The position numbers and the translations under genes were made by a program. The notes beneath the pieces are model-generated. The model saw only the letters and a program-made list of their open reading frames with translations, ran no database searches and was not told the origin of the DNA. Positions 34,101 to 41,958 of a DNA stretch of 64,000 nt are shown here, piece after piece; position 1 is the stretch's first letter; every line of letters begins with the position of its first letter. Origin of the DNA: Brevinema_A sp051649245 (GTDB taxonomy: Bacteria > Spirochaetota > Brevinematia > Brevinematales > Brevinemataceae); contig JBOFGS010000019.1 of the NCBI GenBank assembly GCA_051649245.1, forward strand, positions 474,001-538,000, written 5' to 3'.

Positions 34101-34550
34101 GAAAAGCTTATTTCACAGGATGAATTATTGCTGGAGCCTCCTGTTGAGGATTTAGTAGAACCTGAATATGAAACTCCTATTGAAGAACCACAACAACTAT
34201 TTGTATCTCCTGAAGTTGCACGGCTTCAAAGTAGAGCTAATCGTACTTCCGAAAGAGCTGCTGGTATTGCTGGGAATTATAGTGTTCCTGAAAATAAAGG
34301 TTATGTGTTGAGGATCGCACAATTAAAAGATCTTTCTGTTGCAAATATTGTGGTTCAAGATATTAATAACTTAGGCAGGAATATTCCAATAGGAATTTAT
34401 TATCGGGATGATCTTTATTATGTTGAGGCAAGAAATATTCAAGATTATGAGACAGCAAAAGAAATGGCTCAATACCTTTATAAAGCAGGTTACACGGATA
34501 TTCAGTTGTTTGAACAATTTGAAGTAGTCGAGTACGATGAAAATATTTGA
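31134..34550 (+). CDS. Secreted TPR, Thr-Asn repeat and SPOR-like protein
   Basis: A 1138-residue protein that I cannot place in a named family. A signal peptide (MKKIILILCLFPKVLFAQ) sends it to the periplasm or surface. Residues about 95-330 are TPR-like helices (AYILYNRATISFRKKEFEKARELYRELIK and others, as in tol-pal-associated YbgF-type proteins). Residues about 410-490 are a loose Thr-Asn ladder, and residues about 492-905 are 13 repeats of 32 residues (see the next entry). After a Pro/Glu-rich linker, residues about 1060-1130 match a SPOR-type peptidoglycan-binding domain (GYVLRIAQLKDLSVANIV, PIGIYYRDDLYYVEARN). It starts with GTG after a TTGGAG site. A structural or cell-wall-linked role is inferred. 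Confidence 0.75.
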   Translation: MKKIILILCLFPKVLFAQISVNPNTTLDRAIDNLWQTDSPNPTTIQDAGPEALGHDQIIAPVLAPARSRTKIPGSDTIVLPIEETDGPLNLSPNDSKAYILYNRATISFRKKEFEKARELYRELIKRYPDSSYTPYALYTLSLSEKDYRRKIRILLTIKEKFPQFPHLSLILDRLGDVYYILDSPDAAEEVLKESTSSYSLYMRSVIALDAQKPNKSIKLIKDFLKQAPDKESAYKAYIIYSESLLLLKKNKEALLVLEKSTQLRPWAFDNGAAILLNAGKAFFQDKKYNESLYAFSVLRLRFSRSTESRLADQYLTALSRMNVVDMKTVPWISENFDTLIKEQPVVQFRSPKYPTVRDILSINTNLPPSAIQEPNFDDVGYLPEMPVPTPERSRQNILVPVRPDGLPSIELITFTNTVYQQVTNTETKILTNQVFVILTNQITNEIVSVNNTYVTNTITNITNLSSANVVQTYESVVIWKTNFVTRDITNFVTNIINDRITNIQTEVVPVWQTNTNTLTNVVTNILNDRITNTITEVLPYWQTNIKSITFTNYFTNILNDRITNVQFEIVPYAQKITNIITFTNFITNIINDRITNVDLEIVPLWKTNNMTLTLTNIVTNVIDDLITNVRQQIIPIWYNQTNIVSMTNYITNIIDNNITNVRLEVVPVWKTNVSRINRINNVTNIINQVITNARLEVLPIWRTNYNVVNREREITNVIERVITNSILEITPRFITNRTGIFRTNDVTNIINRIVTNTFTEVIPRFKTIYQTIDRTNLVTNIVQDVITNTRLEVVPFWLTNNDTITNIRNITNVINQVITNTRLEVLPLWQTNIQVLVQTNSVTNRIDAIITNAITELVSQWVTNYVPIYLTNYQTNIIDRIITNDLNEIVPIMQTQLIPVMITNYSLKVNEVQVTNVRYVFSTNLVDRFITNVDNKVITNVMNVVLTNTVDIVKTNVMNQVITNVAPSSNDQYSYPNYTPEYAPIETPEKLISQDELLLEPPVEDLVEPEYETPIEEPQQLFVSPEVARLQSRANRTSERAAGIAGNYSVPENKGYVLRIAQLKDLSVANIVVQDINNLGRNIPIGIYYRDDLYYVEARNIQDYETAKEMAQYLYKAGYTDIQLFEQFEVVEYDENI
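32607..33848 (+). repeat. 13 tandem 96-bp (32-residue) Thr-Asn repeats
   Basis: The pattern within each unit is xxTNIINxxITN, then xxxEVxPxWxTN, then six residues and TN. The Asn of each TN pair recurs at unit positions 4, 12, 24 and 32, always multiples of four. Units are diverged at the DNA level and nearly constant in length (the first is 30 residues, the rest 32). They run from FVTNIINDRITN to the last unit ending MITN. The Glu-Val-x-Pro-x-Trp core is kept in most units and decays toward the ends. Confidence 0.85.
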
Positions 34551-34552
34551 GC

Positions 34553-34607
34553 ATCAAATTAAAAAAGATCCTCCTAGTAATATTAGGAGGATCTTTTTTA
34601 ATTTGAT
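34553..34607. terminator. Terminator with 24-bp perfect arms
   Basis: The arms 34553-34576 and 34584-34607 are exact complements around a 7-base loop. It closes the repeat-protein gene just before mutS and shares the TCCTCCTA/TAGGAGGA core with 16835-16866. Confidence 0.88.
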
Positions 34608-34665
34608 CTTTAAAATAAGATATAATATAATATAATATATTAGAAAGAATAATGAGGTACTATAA

Positions 34666-37233
34666 GTGTCTAAAACTCCTATGGAACAACAATATGATGA
34701 TTTAAAATCAAAACATCAAGATAAAATATTACTGTTTCGTTTGGGTGATTTTTATGAAGTGTTCAATGATGATGCCCAAATAGCTGCAAATATCTTAAAT
34801 ATCGCTATGACTAAACGTCATAATCGTGTGATGTGTGGATTTCCTTATCATGCTTTAGATCAGTATGCGTATAAACTTGTCGAAGCTGGGCATAAGGTAG
34901 CAATTTGTGAACAAGTTGAAGATGTGTCTCAAGCAAAAGGATTAGTAAAACGAGATATTGTCTCTGTTTTAACAAAAGGTACATGGGGTGAAAATCCTTT
35001 GTTAGATCATTCTATTAATTCATTTCTTGCTATTTTGTATTTTTTGGATGGTGAATTAGCAATTATTTTTGCAGATATTTCTACTGGAGAAGTGATTGTT
35101 TGTACCTATGCAGATGAGCATCCTTTGTCTTTTCTCAACGATGAGCTTAGTCGTTTTATTCCTGTGGAAACTATTTGTACACGATCTCTTTTGGATCATT
35201 TTCCTATCGAAGAAGAGCTTAAAGTTTATCAAAACACACTTCGTATCGTTGATCAGCATTATTTTCAAGACAATAAGCTCTATCAGTCTTACCAAAAAAT
35301 GCATGAAGAATTATTTATCAGCTTATCGCAAGCTACAAAAACAGCATTAATGGGATTATTTGCTTACTTAGAGGAAAATCATTTTTCAGATGATTTAATT
35401 AAGCATTTAAAAGCACCTTATCAATACGAATATACCAATGTACTTTTTATGAACGATGATACATTAAGACACTTGGAATTAATTGTTAATGCTCATGATT
35501 TTGGGGCGAAAAATACCTTATTTTCTGTTCTAAACAAAACAAAAACCATGCCTGCATCAAGGAAATTGAGACGTCTACTCGTCACTCCTTCAGCAAATTA
35601 CACTGATATTATTGCTCAATTAGAACGAACAGATTATTTTTATCTTCTTAATAATACAGCAGCTCAAGGGTTAAGTGATTTATTAAAAGGTATGAGTGAT
35701 TTAGAGCGTTTGATTGCACGTTTAATCACAGGAAAAATACTTCCTAGAGAATGCTTATCGTTATCTGATGCTGTTCAACGATCTGAAAAATTAAAAAATT
35801 TTCTTCTTGGTGCCAAACCTTTTCAACATTATTTTGCGGCATTAATTTCGTTTGATTCTTTGCTGGAAAAAATATCTTCTTATATTAATCCTGATTGTTC
35901 AAATATGATCGATGGATCTGTTATTGCTAAAGGTGTTCATGCAGAGCTTGATGAATGGAAAAAAAATCTCTACGAGAGTAAGGAATTTTTAATCAAACTT
36001 CAGGCTCAAGAGCGAATGGAAACAGGAATCTCCACGCTTAAAATTGCATACAATAAAATTTATGGTTATTATATCGAAATTAGTAAAGGAGCTGCTAAAC
36101 AAGTGCCTGATCATTATGTTCGGAAACAAAGCCTTGTTAATGCCGAACGATTTACCATTCCTGAACTTGAGAGTTTTGAACAAAAAATGACACAAGCAGA
36201 AAGCATGGTTATTTCTCTTGAAAATCAAGTTTATCAGCAGCTTATTTCAGATCTTCAAAAATATTATCATGAATTATTACCGTTGAGTGAGTTTGTTACA
36301 GAAGTTGATTTGAGGTTAGCTCTTGCGACAGTAGCAAAAAACCAACGTTTTATCAAACCTTTACTAACAGAAAATTTTGAATGGGAGATCCAAGACGGAC
36401 GTCATCCTGTCATAGAATCATTACTCAAGAAAGAACGATTTGTGTCGAATAATACAAATATTGAAAAAAATTCACGTGTATTGATTGTTACCGGTCCAAA
36501 TATGGCTGGAAAATCAACCTATCTGCGTCAAAATGCATTATTTGCTGTGATGGCACAAATAGGATCTTTTGTTCCAGCAAAAAATGCTAAGATTGGTATT
36601 ATTGATAAAATATTTACTCGAATTGGTGCTTCAGATGATCTTAGCTCGGGGAGATCTACATTTTATGTTGAAATGCAGGAAGCGGCATTTATTATTAATA
36701 ATGCTACCCCAAAAAGTCTCGTCATTATGGATGAGCTTGGGCGTGGCACATCTACACAAGATGGATTAGCTCTTGCTTGGGCCATTTTAGAGTATTTTCT
36801 TATTAATGCCCATAAAAAATGTAAGCTTTTCTTTTCCACACATTATCATGAATTGACAGAACTTGGTAAACTGAATCATGTTAAAAATCTTTGTATGGCA
36901 ATTGAAGAAAAAGATGGAAAACCTATTTTTTTGAGAAAAGTTACTGATGGTAAAGCGTCAAAAAGTTATGGAGTACATGTTGCTGAAATGGCTGGATTAG
37001 AATCGTCTATTGTCAAACGAGCCTCTCAGATTTTAATTGAATTAGAAAAAGGTACTTTTTTTCATACACCCGTGAAACAAAGTACATCAACTCTTCCCTT
37101 TGATTCCAATGATTTAAAAAATCAGCATTCTGATGTCATTCAGAAAATTTCAGATCTTAATATCAATACACTAACCCCTTTGAATGCTTTAAATATTCTC
37201 TCTGAACTTATCTTAATGATAAAAAATAAATAA
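34666..37233 (+). CDS. mutS: DNA mismatch repair protein MutS
   Basis: MutS recognises mismatches and small loops. The N-terminal mismatch-binding domain has the LLFRLGDFYEVFNDDA motif, whose Phe-X-Glu (FYE) wedges into mismatches. The ATPase domain has Walker A GPNMAGKSTYLRQ at about residue 610, GASDDLSSGRSTFYVEM, and Walker B VIMDELGRGTSTQDGLA at about 686. The length of 855 residues is normal. It starts with GTG. A winged-helix gene follows 18 bases later and may be co-transcribed. Confidence 0.95.
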   Translation: MSKTPMEQQYDDLKSKHQDKILLFRLGDFYEVFNDDAQIAANILNIAMTKRHNRVMCGFPYHALDQYAYKLVEAGHKVAICEQVEDVSQAKGLVKRDIVSVLTKGTWGENPLLDHSINSFLAILYFLDGELAIIFADISTGEVIVCTYADEHPLSFLNDELSRFIPVETICTRSLLDHFPIEEELKVYQNTLRIVDQHYFQDNKLYQSYQKMHEELFISLSQATKTALMGLFAYLEENHFSDDLIKHLKAPYQYEYTNVLFMNDDTLRHLELIVNAHDFGAKNTLFSVLNKTKTMPASRKLRRLLVTPSANYTDIIAQLERTDYFYLLNNTAAQGLSDLLKGMSDLERLIARLITGKILPRECLSLSDAVQRSEKLKNFLLGAKPFQHYFAALISFDSLLEKISSYINPDCSNMIDGSVIAKGVHAELDEWKKNLYESKEFLIKLQAQERMETGISTLKIAYNKIYGYYIEISKGAAKQVPDHYVRKQSLVNAERFTIPELESFEQKMTQAESMVISLENQVYQQLISDLQKYYHELLPLSEFVTEVDLRLALATVAKNQRFIKPLLTENFEWEIQDGRHPVIESLLKKERFVSNNTNIEKNSRVLIVTGPNMAGKSTYLRQNALFAVMAQIGSFVPAKNAKIGIIDKIFTRIGASDDLSSGRSTFYVEMQEAAFIINNATPKSLVIMDELGRGTSTQDGLALAWAILEYFLINAHKKCKLFFSTHYHELTELGKLNHVKNLCMAIEEKDGKPIFLRKVTDGKASKSYGVHVAEMAGLESSIVKRASQILIELEKGTFFHTPVKQSTSTLPFDSNDLKNQHSDVIQKISDLNINTLTPLNALNILSELILMIKNK

Positions 37234-37251
37234 AAATGAAGGATATAACAC

Positions 37252-37923
37252 ATGCTTTTTAATGCACTACTCATTAATATTTCTGAAAAACACAATGTTA
37301 TTAAAAATACCGCGTCATTATACCATTTTCATACGATATCTACTTTTTTTGTCAAAGAAGAAATAACTAAAGAACTTTACCATTTAATTTGTGTTTCTCA
37401 ACATCAGAAAAATTATCGGGAAATCATCCACGATTTAAAATTTCAATATCCTTATTCTTCTTTTGCACTATTAATTGATGATAAAGAACAAATTAATCTT
37501 GATGATTTTAGAGATGATTTTTTAATTTTTATTTTAGATAAGAATAACTTAGAAATGAGTGCTCATCAATTTTGGTCATGGTGTTTTCATATTGTTTCAT
37601 CACGTTATAAAATCAGTACGGAGGGAGTAAAAATAGGGAAAGGGCGATTGTTTTTAGATCGATCTACCTTTGAACAAGATGGACAAATATATCTCCTAAG
37701 TGAAAAACAAAAAGAAATGATGAAGATGTTAATCAAAAAACGAGGGTCGATTGTCTCACGTATTGCTTTATTAGAAAATATTTGGAATACTGATAAGATT
37801 ATGACTGATAGGGTTATTGATACAAATATCGTTGCTTTGAGAAAAATATTTGGTGATGACGGACGAAATCCAAAATATCTTGAAACTATTTTTGGGCAAG
37901 GTTATCGTTTGAATTGTGAATAA
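37252..37923 (+). CDS. Atypical OmpR/PhoB-type regulator with a degenerate receiver
   Basis: The C-terminal half (residues about 130-223) is a winged-helix DNA-binding domain of the OmpR/PhoB family: LLSEKQKEMMKMLIKKRGSIVSRIALLENIWN, then VIDTNIVALRKIFGDDG and TIFGQGYRLN, the classic G-GYR ending. The N-terminal half has the size of a receiver domain. However, the strand where the phosphorylated Asp should sit reads HLICVSQHQ, so no phospho-acceptor Asp is seen there. It probably works without phosphorylation. It follows mutS by 18 bases on the same strand. Target genes are unknown. Confidence 0.72.
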   Translation: MLFNALLINISEKHNVIKNTASLYHFHTISTFFVKEEITKELYHLICVSQHQKNYREIIHDLKFQYPYSSFALLIDDKEQINLDDFRDDFLIFILDKNNLEMSAHQFWSWCFHIVSSRYKISTEGVKIGKGRLFLDRSTFEQDGQIYLLSEKQKEMMKMLIKKRGSIVSRIALLENIWNTDKIMTDRVIDTNIVALRKIFGDDGRNPKYLETIFGQGYRLNCE

Positions 37924-37931
37924 CCATATAC

Positions 37932-38876
37932 TTACTCTAGAAATAAATCTAATACGTTACTCAATCTTTTGAAGTCTTGTAGAGTGTGTTCTGGTGAGAA
38001 GAAAACATACTCATCATTATCAATAATAATACCATGCTTTTTTAAGATATCAGGATCTAATTTTTTATGAACAATACCATAACCATCGTGATAAGTAATT
38101 AACGGATGAATAAATCGAGCAACTTTTTGTTTTTGTATGGCACGTGCATCTTTTGCTCCTTCAAGAAACAAAATTCCATCTTCAGATGAAATATATGGAG
38201 TTTGGTAAGTACCTGTTACAATGGTTAAATCTTTTCCTCCAAAAGGTGTGGTTGTGATGAGGTGATCCCATTTGGGATCAAAAATCATTTCAGATCTACG
38301 AAAGAAAAATCGTGAATGCACTTTTATTTTTTTTGATGCATGAATATTTACTGTATCTTCATTTTTTAGATGTGGAATGTCCTCTATTAGTAATAAATCA
38401 ACATCCCTGTCTTTTTGTTCTAATATATTGATGATTGTTATCAGATGAGAGATAGGAGCTAATTTTTTTATCAAATATTCAGAATTCACACCAATGGTGA
38501 TTTCTTTTTTTTTCAGCGTATGTGTTATTTCAAGAATTGTCATGAGAAAATTTGGAAAAAATGTTACAGTGGTGCATCCAAGATATTTTTTCCATAGCTG
38601 AGAAGCTTTATACAGAAATTTTGGATAAGCATTTGCATGCCCTATCCCATGAGATAATGCATTTTTTATAAATTTGGTGAGTCTATTCGGAGAATGGGTA
38701 CTAAAAATTTCTCCTGATTGTAATGAAAAATCAGTAAATTTATTTCCATCAAGATCATACAGATATATTCCTTTATGTTTCTTAAACATCAAAGACGATT
38801 GAGGCATATTGATTGCTGTAAGATGTTGTTTGGATATTTTTTCGGAGAATGTTTCATAAGTTGGAAAATGTGACAT
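37932..38876 (-). CDS. HemL-like (class III aminotransferase fold) protein, apparently inactive
   Basis: Family traces run along the whole 314 residues. GIYLYDLDGNKFTDFSLQSGE resembles the class III entry (DxDGNxYxD), GIGHANAYPKF the Gly-rich following segment, and the C-terminal HGIIIDNDEYVFFSPEHTLQDF the end of HemL. About 110 residues are missing compared with HemL. The PLP phosphate loop SGTEA is replaced by FPNFLM, and the catalytic Lys region (LGKxIGGG in the family) reads TTTPFGGK. The pyridine-binding Asp (DEV in the family) is also not seen. The frame is intact. This looks like an exapted, non-catalytic member. It lies downstream of rny. Confidence 0.6.
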   Translation of the reverse strand: MSHFPTYETFSEKISKQHLTAINMPQSSLMFKKHKGIYLYDLDGNKFTDFSLQSGEIFSTHSPNRLTKFIKNALSHGIGHANAYPKFLYKASQLWKKYLGCTTVTFFPNFLMTILEITHTLKKKEITIGVNSEYLIKKLAPISHLITIINILEQKDRDVDLLLIEDIPHLKNEDTVNIHASKKIKVHSRFFFRRSEMIFDPKWDHLITTTPFGGKDLTIVTGTYQTPYISSEDGILFLEGAKDARAIQKQKVARFIHPLITYHDGYGIVHKKLDPDILKKHGIIIDNDEYVFFSPEHTLQDFKRLSNVLDLFLE

Positions 38877-38891
38877 ATAGCCCTCAAAAGA

Positions 38892-38917
38892 TTACCCCCA
38901 TAATGTTATGGGGGTAA
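38892..38917 (-). terminator. Terminator of rny
   Basis: TTACCCCCATAA and TTATGGGGGTAA face each other around two bases just past the rny stop, followed on the minus strand by a short T run. Confidence 0.65.
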
Positions 38918-38924
38918 AATAATT

Positions 38925-40469
38925 TTATTTTGCGTATTCAATAACTCTCATCTCACGAATAAGAGTGACTTTAATTTGACCGGGATATTGCATATTTGCT
39001 TCAATTTTCTTTGCAATATCTCGTGCTACTAAATATGCTTGTTCATCAGATACTTTCTCTGATGTAACAAAGACTCTGACTTCACGACCAGCTTGGATTG
39101 CGTAGGCTTTTTCTACTCCTTCACAAGAAAGAGAAAGTTCTTCTAGTTGTTGTAAGCGTTTGATATAATCATCAAATGATTCTCTACGAGCTCCAGGCCG
39201 TGCTGCAGAGATCGCATCACATAACATGACAAGTGAACCCTCAATAAATTTACATTCTTCTTCACCGTGGTGACATGCAATTGCGTTGACTATTCTTTCG
39301 GATAATCCAAACTTCCGTGCTACTTCAGCACCGATGAGAGCATGACCACCTTCTCCAACGGCTTTAATTGTTTTACCAATGTCATGGAGGAGACAAGAAA
39401 TTTTTGCAGATTCAACATCAATATTGAGTTCGCCAGCGAGCATACCGGCGATATTTGAAACCTCAATAGAGTGTTTATAAACATTTTGACCGTAACTAGT
39501 ACGATATTTCAAACGACCAATATAAGGATACAACCCTCTAGGAAGATTGATCTTAAGTTCTTGACATGCGTGTTTTCCTGCTTCAACAATTTCAAGATTA
39601 ATATCATTTTGAACTTTTGTTACGACTTCTTCGATCCTAGTTGGATGGATACGACCATCTTGTACTAATTTTTCAAGAGCAATACGGGCAATTTCTCTAC
39701 GATAAGGATCAAAAGAAGAAATAACGACAACTTCTGGTGTGTCATCTATAATCAAATCAACACCGGTAATAGATTCAAAAGATCTAATATTACGCCCTTC
39801 TCGACCAATAATACGACCTTTCATATCATCATTTGGTAAATTTACTGTTGTAATAAATTTTTCTGTTGAGATTTCGACAGCATTTCTTTCTAAGCTTGCT
39901 ATTAGAATTGATTTAGCTTTTTGTTCGGCTTCTTCACGAGCGTTGTCTTCAATTTTTTGAATCAAAGGAACAGTACTTTCTGTAGCTTCCTTAACAATAG
40001 CTTCGACAATTTGTTTTTTAGCTTCCTCAGAAGTTAAATTAGCTACTTTTTCTAGTGCTAACAAATGTTCTTTTTGAGTATCTAAAAGACTTTTTTCTAA
40101 TTTAGCTATTTCTTCTTCTTTAGAAACGAAGTTTTTTTCGCGCTTCTCAAAAGTTTCCAACTTTTTATCTAGGGTGTCTTCCTTTTGAACCAATCTGCGT
40201 TGCATTTGTTGAAGTTCGTTGTGTCTTTCTCTGGACTCTTTATCAAAAATTTTTCTTTCTTCGAAAATTTTATCTTTGGCCTCAAGAAGAATTTCTTTTT
40301 TGCGAGCTTCAGCATTTTTTTCTGCAACTTCTAACATTAATTTAGCTTTTTGTTCAGCTGAATTCCTAGAGTTTTGTGCAATGATTAATCGAATAATATA
40401 ACCTGCAGAAATACCAATTAATGCAACAACAATTAGAATTAAAGGAGATCCTGTCATAGCTTCATCCAT
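38925..40469 (-). CDS. rny: Ribonuclease Y
   Basis: RNase Y is a membrane-anchored endoribonuclease that starts mRNA decay. Seen: an N-terminal membrane helix (LILIVVALIGISAGYIIRLII) and a long charged coiled coil to about residue 205. The KH domain (GRIIGREGRNIRSFESITG) follows, then the HD domain (KHSIEVSNIAGMLAGEL and LLHDIGKTI), and a C-terminal region ending IKVTLIREMRVIEYAK. Length (514 residues) is typical. Two apparently inactive PLP-enzyme homologues flank it. Confidence 0.95.
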   Translation of the reverse strand: MDEAMTGSPLILIVVALIGISAGYIIRLIIAQNSRNSAEQKAKLMLEVAEKNAEARKKEILLEAKDKIFEERKIFDKESRERHNELQQMQRRLVQKEDTLDKKLETFEKREKNFVSKEEEIAKLEKSLLDTQKEHLLALEKVANLTSEEAKKQIVEAIVKEATESTVPLIQKIEDNAREEAEQKAKSILIASLERNAVEISTEKFITTVNLPNDDMKGRIIGREGRNIRSFESITGVDLIIDDTPEVVVISSFDPYRREIARIALEKLVQDGRIHPTRIEEVVTKVQNDINLEIVEAGKHACQELKINLPRGLYPYIGRLKYRTSYGQNVYKHSIEVSNIAGMLAGELNIDVESAKISCLLHDIGKTIKAVGEGGHALIGAEVARKFGLSERIVNAIACHHGEEECKFIEGSLVMLCDAISAARPGARRESFDDYIKRLQQLEELSLSCEGVEKAYAIQAGREVRVFVTSEKVSDEQAYLVARDIAKKIEANMQYPGQIKVTLIREMRVIEYAK

Positions 40470-40745
40470 AATAAAACTCCATAAAATTTGTGACAGAGAA
40501 ATCTCTATAATAGTGTGCTTTTTCTAAGCATGTGGTTTACTATTGCCCTTAGTTCCAATCACATTTTTAGAAATTGCTTTTATATATTATAGAATGATTC
40601 ATAGAATTTTGTCAACACTTTTTAGCGATAGATTTTGAATATTATTTTTATCAATAGATAGTAACTCTTGATTTTTTATAAAAATTCATGCATAATATAT
40701 TGTTATTTTAAATGATATCATCGTCAATATGCTAAGGGGATAAAA

Positions 40746-41927
40746 ATGCGTTATTTATCAATGTTTGGAAATGATGGGTTTCGAACATTTCGTGGCATGT
40801 TAAATGGGAAATTGCTTTATGCTCCTGAAAAATTACCCAAAATTGATCCGGAAATCTTATCAGAACATGATTATGCTCGTCGTATCCAAGAAGTTTTAGC
40901 TCCTTTTGCTGATAATCACCCTAAAATAAAAGATATCGCAAGTCTTATTTCCAGTGATCTTGGCTCATTAACAGAAATCCATGCTAAATATGCTATTTGG
41001 CGTCCTAAAAATCATTTATCTTTTTTAGGTCAACATCTTATTGCTGGCACATTAGCAGCTTTTGATCCTGAAGCATTTCAACAGACTCTTTATTATATTG
41101 CTGATGAGTATGATACAGGAATTGCTTTTGCAGAGGCGTTTTCTTTAGAACAAAAAGAAATTTTTATACCTAAGCATCTCATAGGATCTGTTCCTATTCC
41201 AAAAATAGACAACAAGACCACTATTAGTCAAATTGATCAAGATCAAAAAGAATTCTTACGCTCTGCTCAACAATTTTTAGATCAAACTCCTATGAGATTT
41301 GACGGTCTTAACATACTCAGAATTATTGGACATATCGCAACAATGGTGAATGCTCTTTACCTCACAGAAAAAACACACTTTCGTTTTTTTAATGATCCTG
41401 TTAGTTTGGCCTTGCCTGCTGATGATATGGAATTTTTATTAGCCGCTCTTTATCTTGTACAATCTGATCTGCCTATTCGACATATTTATGCTGTTTCTTC
41501 AGATCATCGTATGATCCATAATTTTTTAGAGAAAGGGGAATTTGTTTTTAATGGAACAATGCCTACAGCTTCTTTTATGCTTACATTGTATCGATTTTTA
41601 TTTGAAACATCTCATGGATCTGTAGAAAAATTACTTCGTTGGAAACAAGATTTTATTTCTCAAGGATCATTTAAAATTGACAGTTCGACGTTACAACGAA
41701 TTCAAAAAATATTTAAACCTCTGTTTACCTCAAAAAGTGTCTGTACCTCTATGACAGACAAGTTTATCAATACCACAAATCTTGCACCTACAAAATTATC
41801 ATTATCAATGTATGCTATTTCTGAAGATACAAGGGAACAAATCTTAGTTTTTGACCTTCAAAATCCAGAGTTACTTCTTGATAATCACACCCAATTTCCG
41901 ATAAAAAATAAACTGCCATATGCCTAA
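40746..41927 (+). CDS. Threonine-synthase-like protein, apparently inactive
   Basis: The 393-residue protein aligns along its length with ThrC. The start MRYLSMFGNDGFRTFRGMLN corresponds to the ThrC entry, and ADEYDTGIAFAEAF to the TSGDTGAAVAHAF strand. LNILRIIGHIATMVNAL corresponds to the NSINISRLLAQ helix, and LPIRHIYAVSSDHRMIHNFLEKG to the LPVKRFIAATNVNDTVPRF region. The catalytic Lys segment (LAFKDF in ThrC) reads IWRPKNH, and the phosphate-binding SGNFGD loop reads PADDME. With both altered, it should not bind PLP or catalyse. It starts with ATG after an AAGGGG site. It is a likely exapted enzyme fold. Confidence 0.68.
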   Translation: MRYLSMFGNDGFRTFRGMLNGKLLYAPEKLPKIDPEILSEHDYARRIQEVLAPFADNHPKIKDIASLISSDLGSLTEIHAKYAIWRPKNHLSFLGQHLIAGTLAAFDPEAFQQTLYYIADEYDTGIAFAEAFSLEQKEIFIPKHLIGSVPIPKIDNKTTISQIDQDQKEFLRSAQQFLDQTPMRFDGLNILRIIGHIATMVNALYLTEKTHFRFFNDPVSLALPADDMEFLLAALYLVQSDLPIRHIYAVSSDHRMIHNFLEKGEFVFNGTMPTASFMLTLYRFLFETSHGSVEKLLRWKQDFISQGSFKIDSSTLQRIQKIFKPLFTSKSVCTSMTDKFINTTNLAPTKLSLSMYAISEDTREQILVFDLQNPELLLDNHTQFPIKNKLPYA

Positions 41928-41928
41928 T

Positions 41929-41958
41929 AAAAAACTGCCTGTTTCAAGGCAGTTTTTT
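41929..41958. terminator. Bidirectional terminator
   Basis: AAAAAACTGCCT, the loop GTTTCA and AGGCAGTTTTTT lie between the ThrC-like gene (stop 41927) and the convergent M23 gene, whose stop codon overlaps the end of the stem. Confidence 0.85.

Noticed and set aside
34620..34650. TATAATATAATATAATATAT tract as a special repeat before mutS
   Set aside because: It is a short AT repeat that overlaps a likely -10 region; such runs are common in these gaps.
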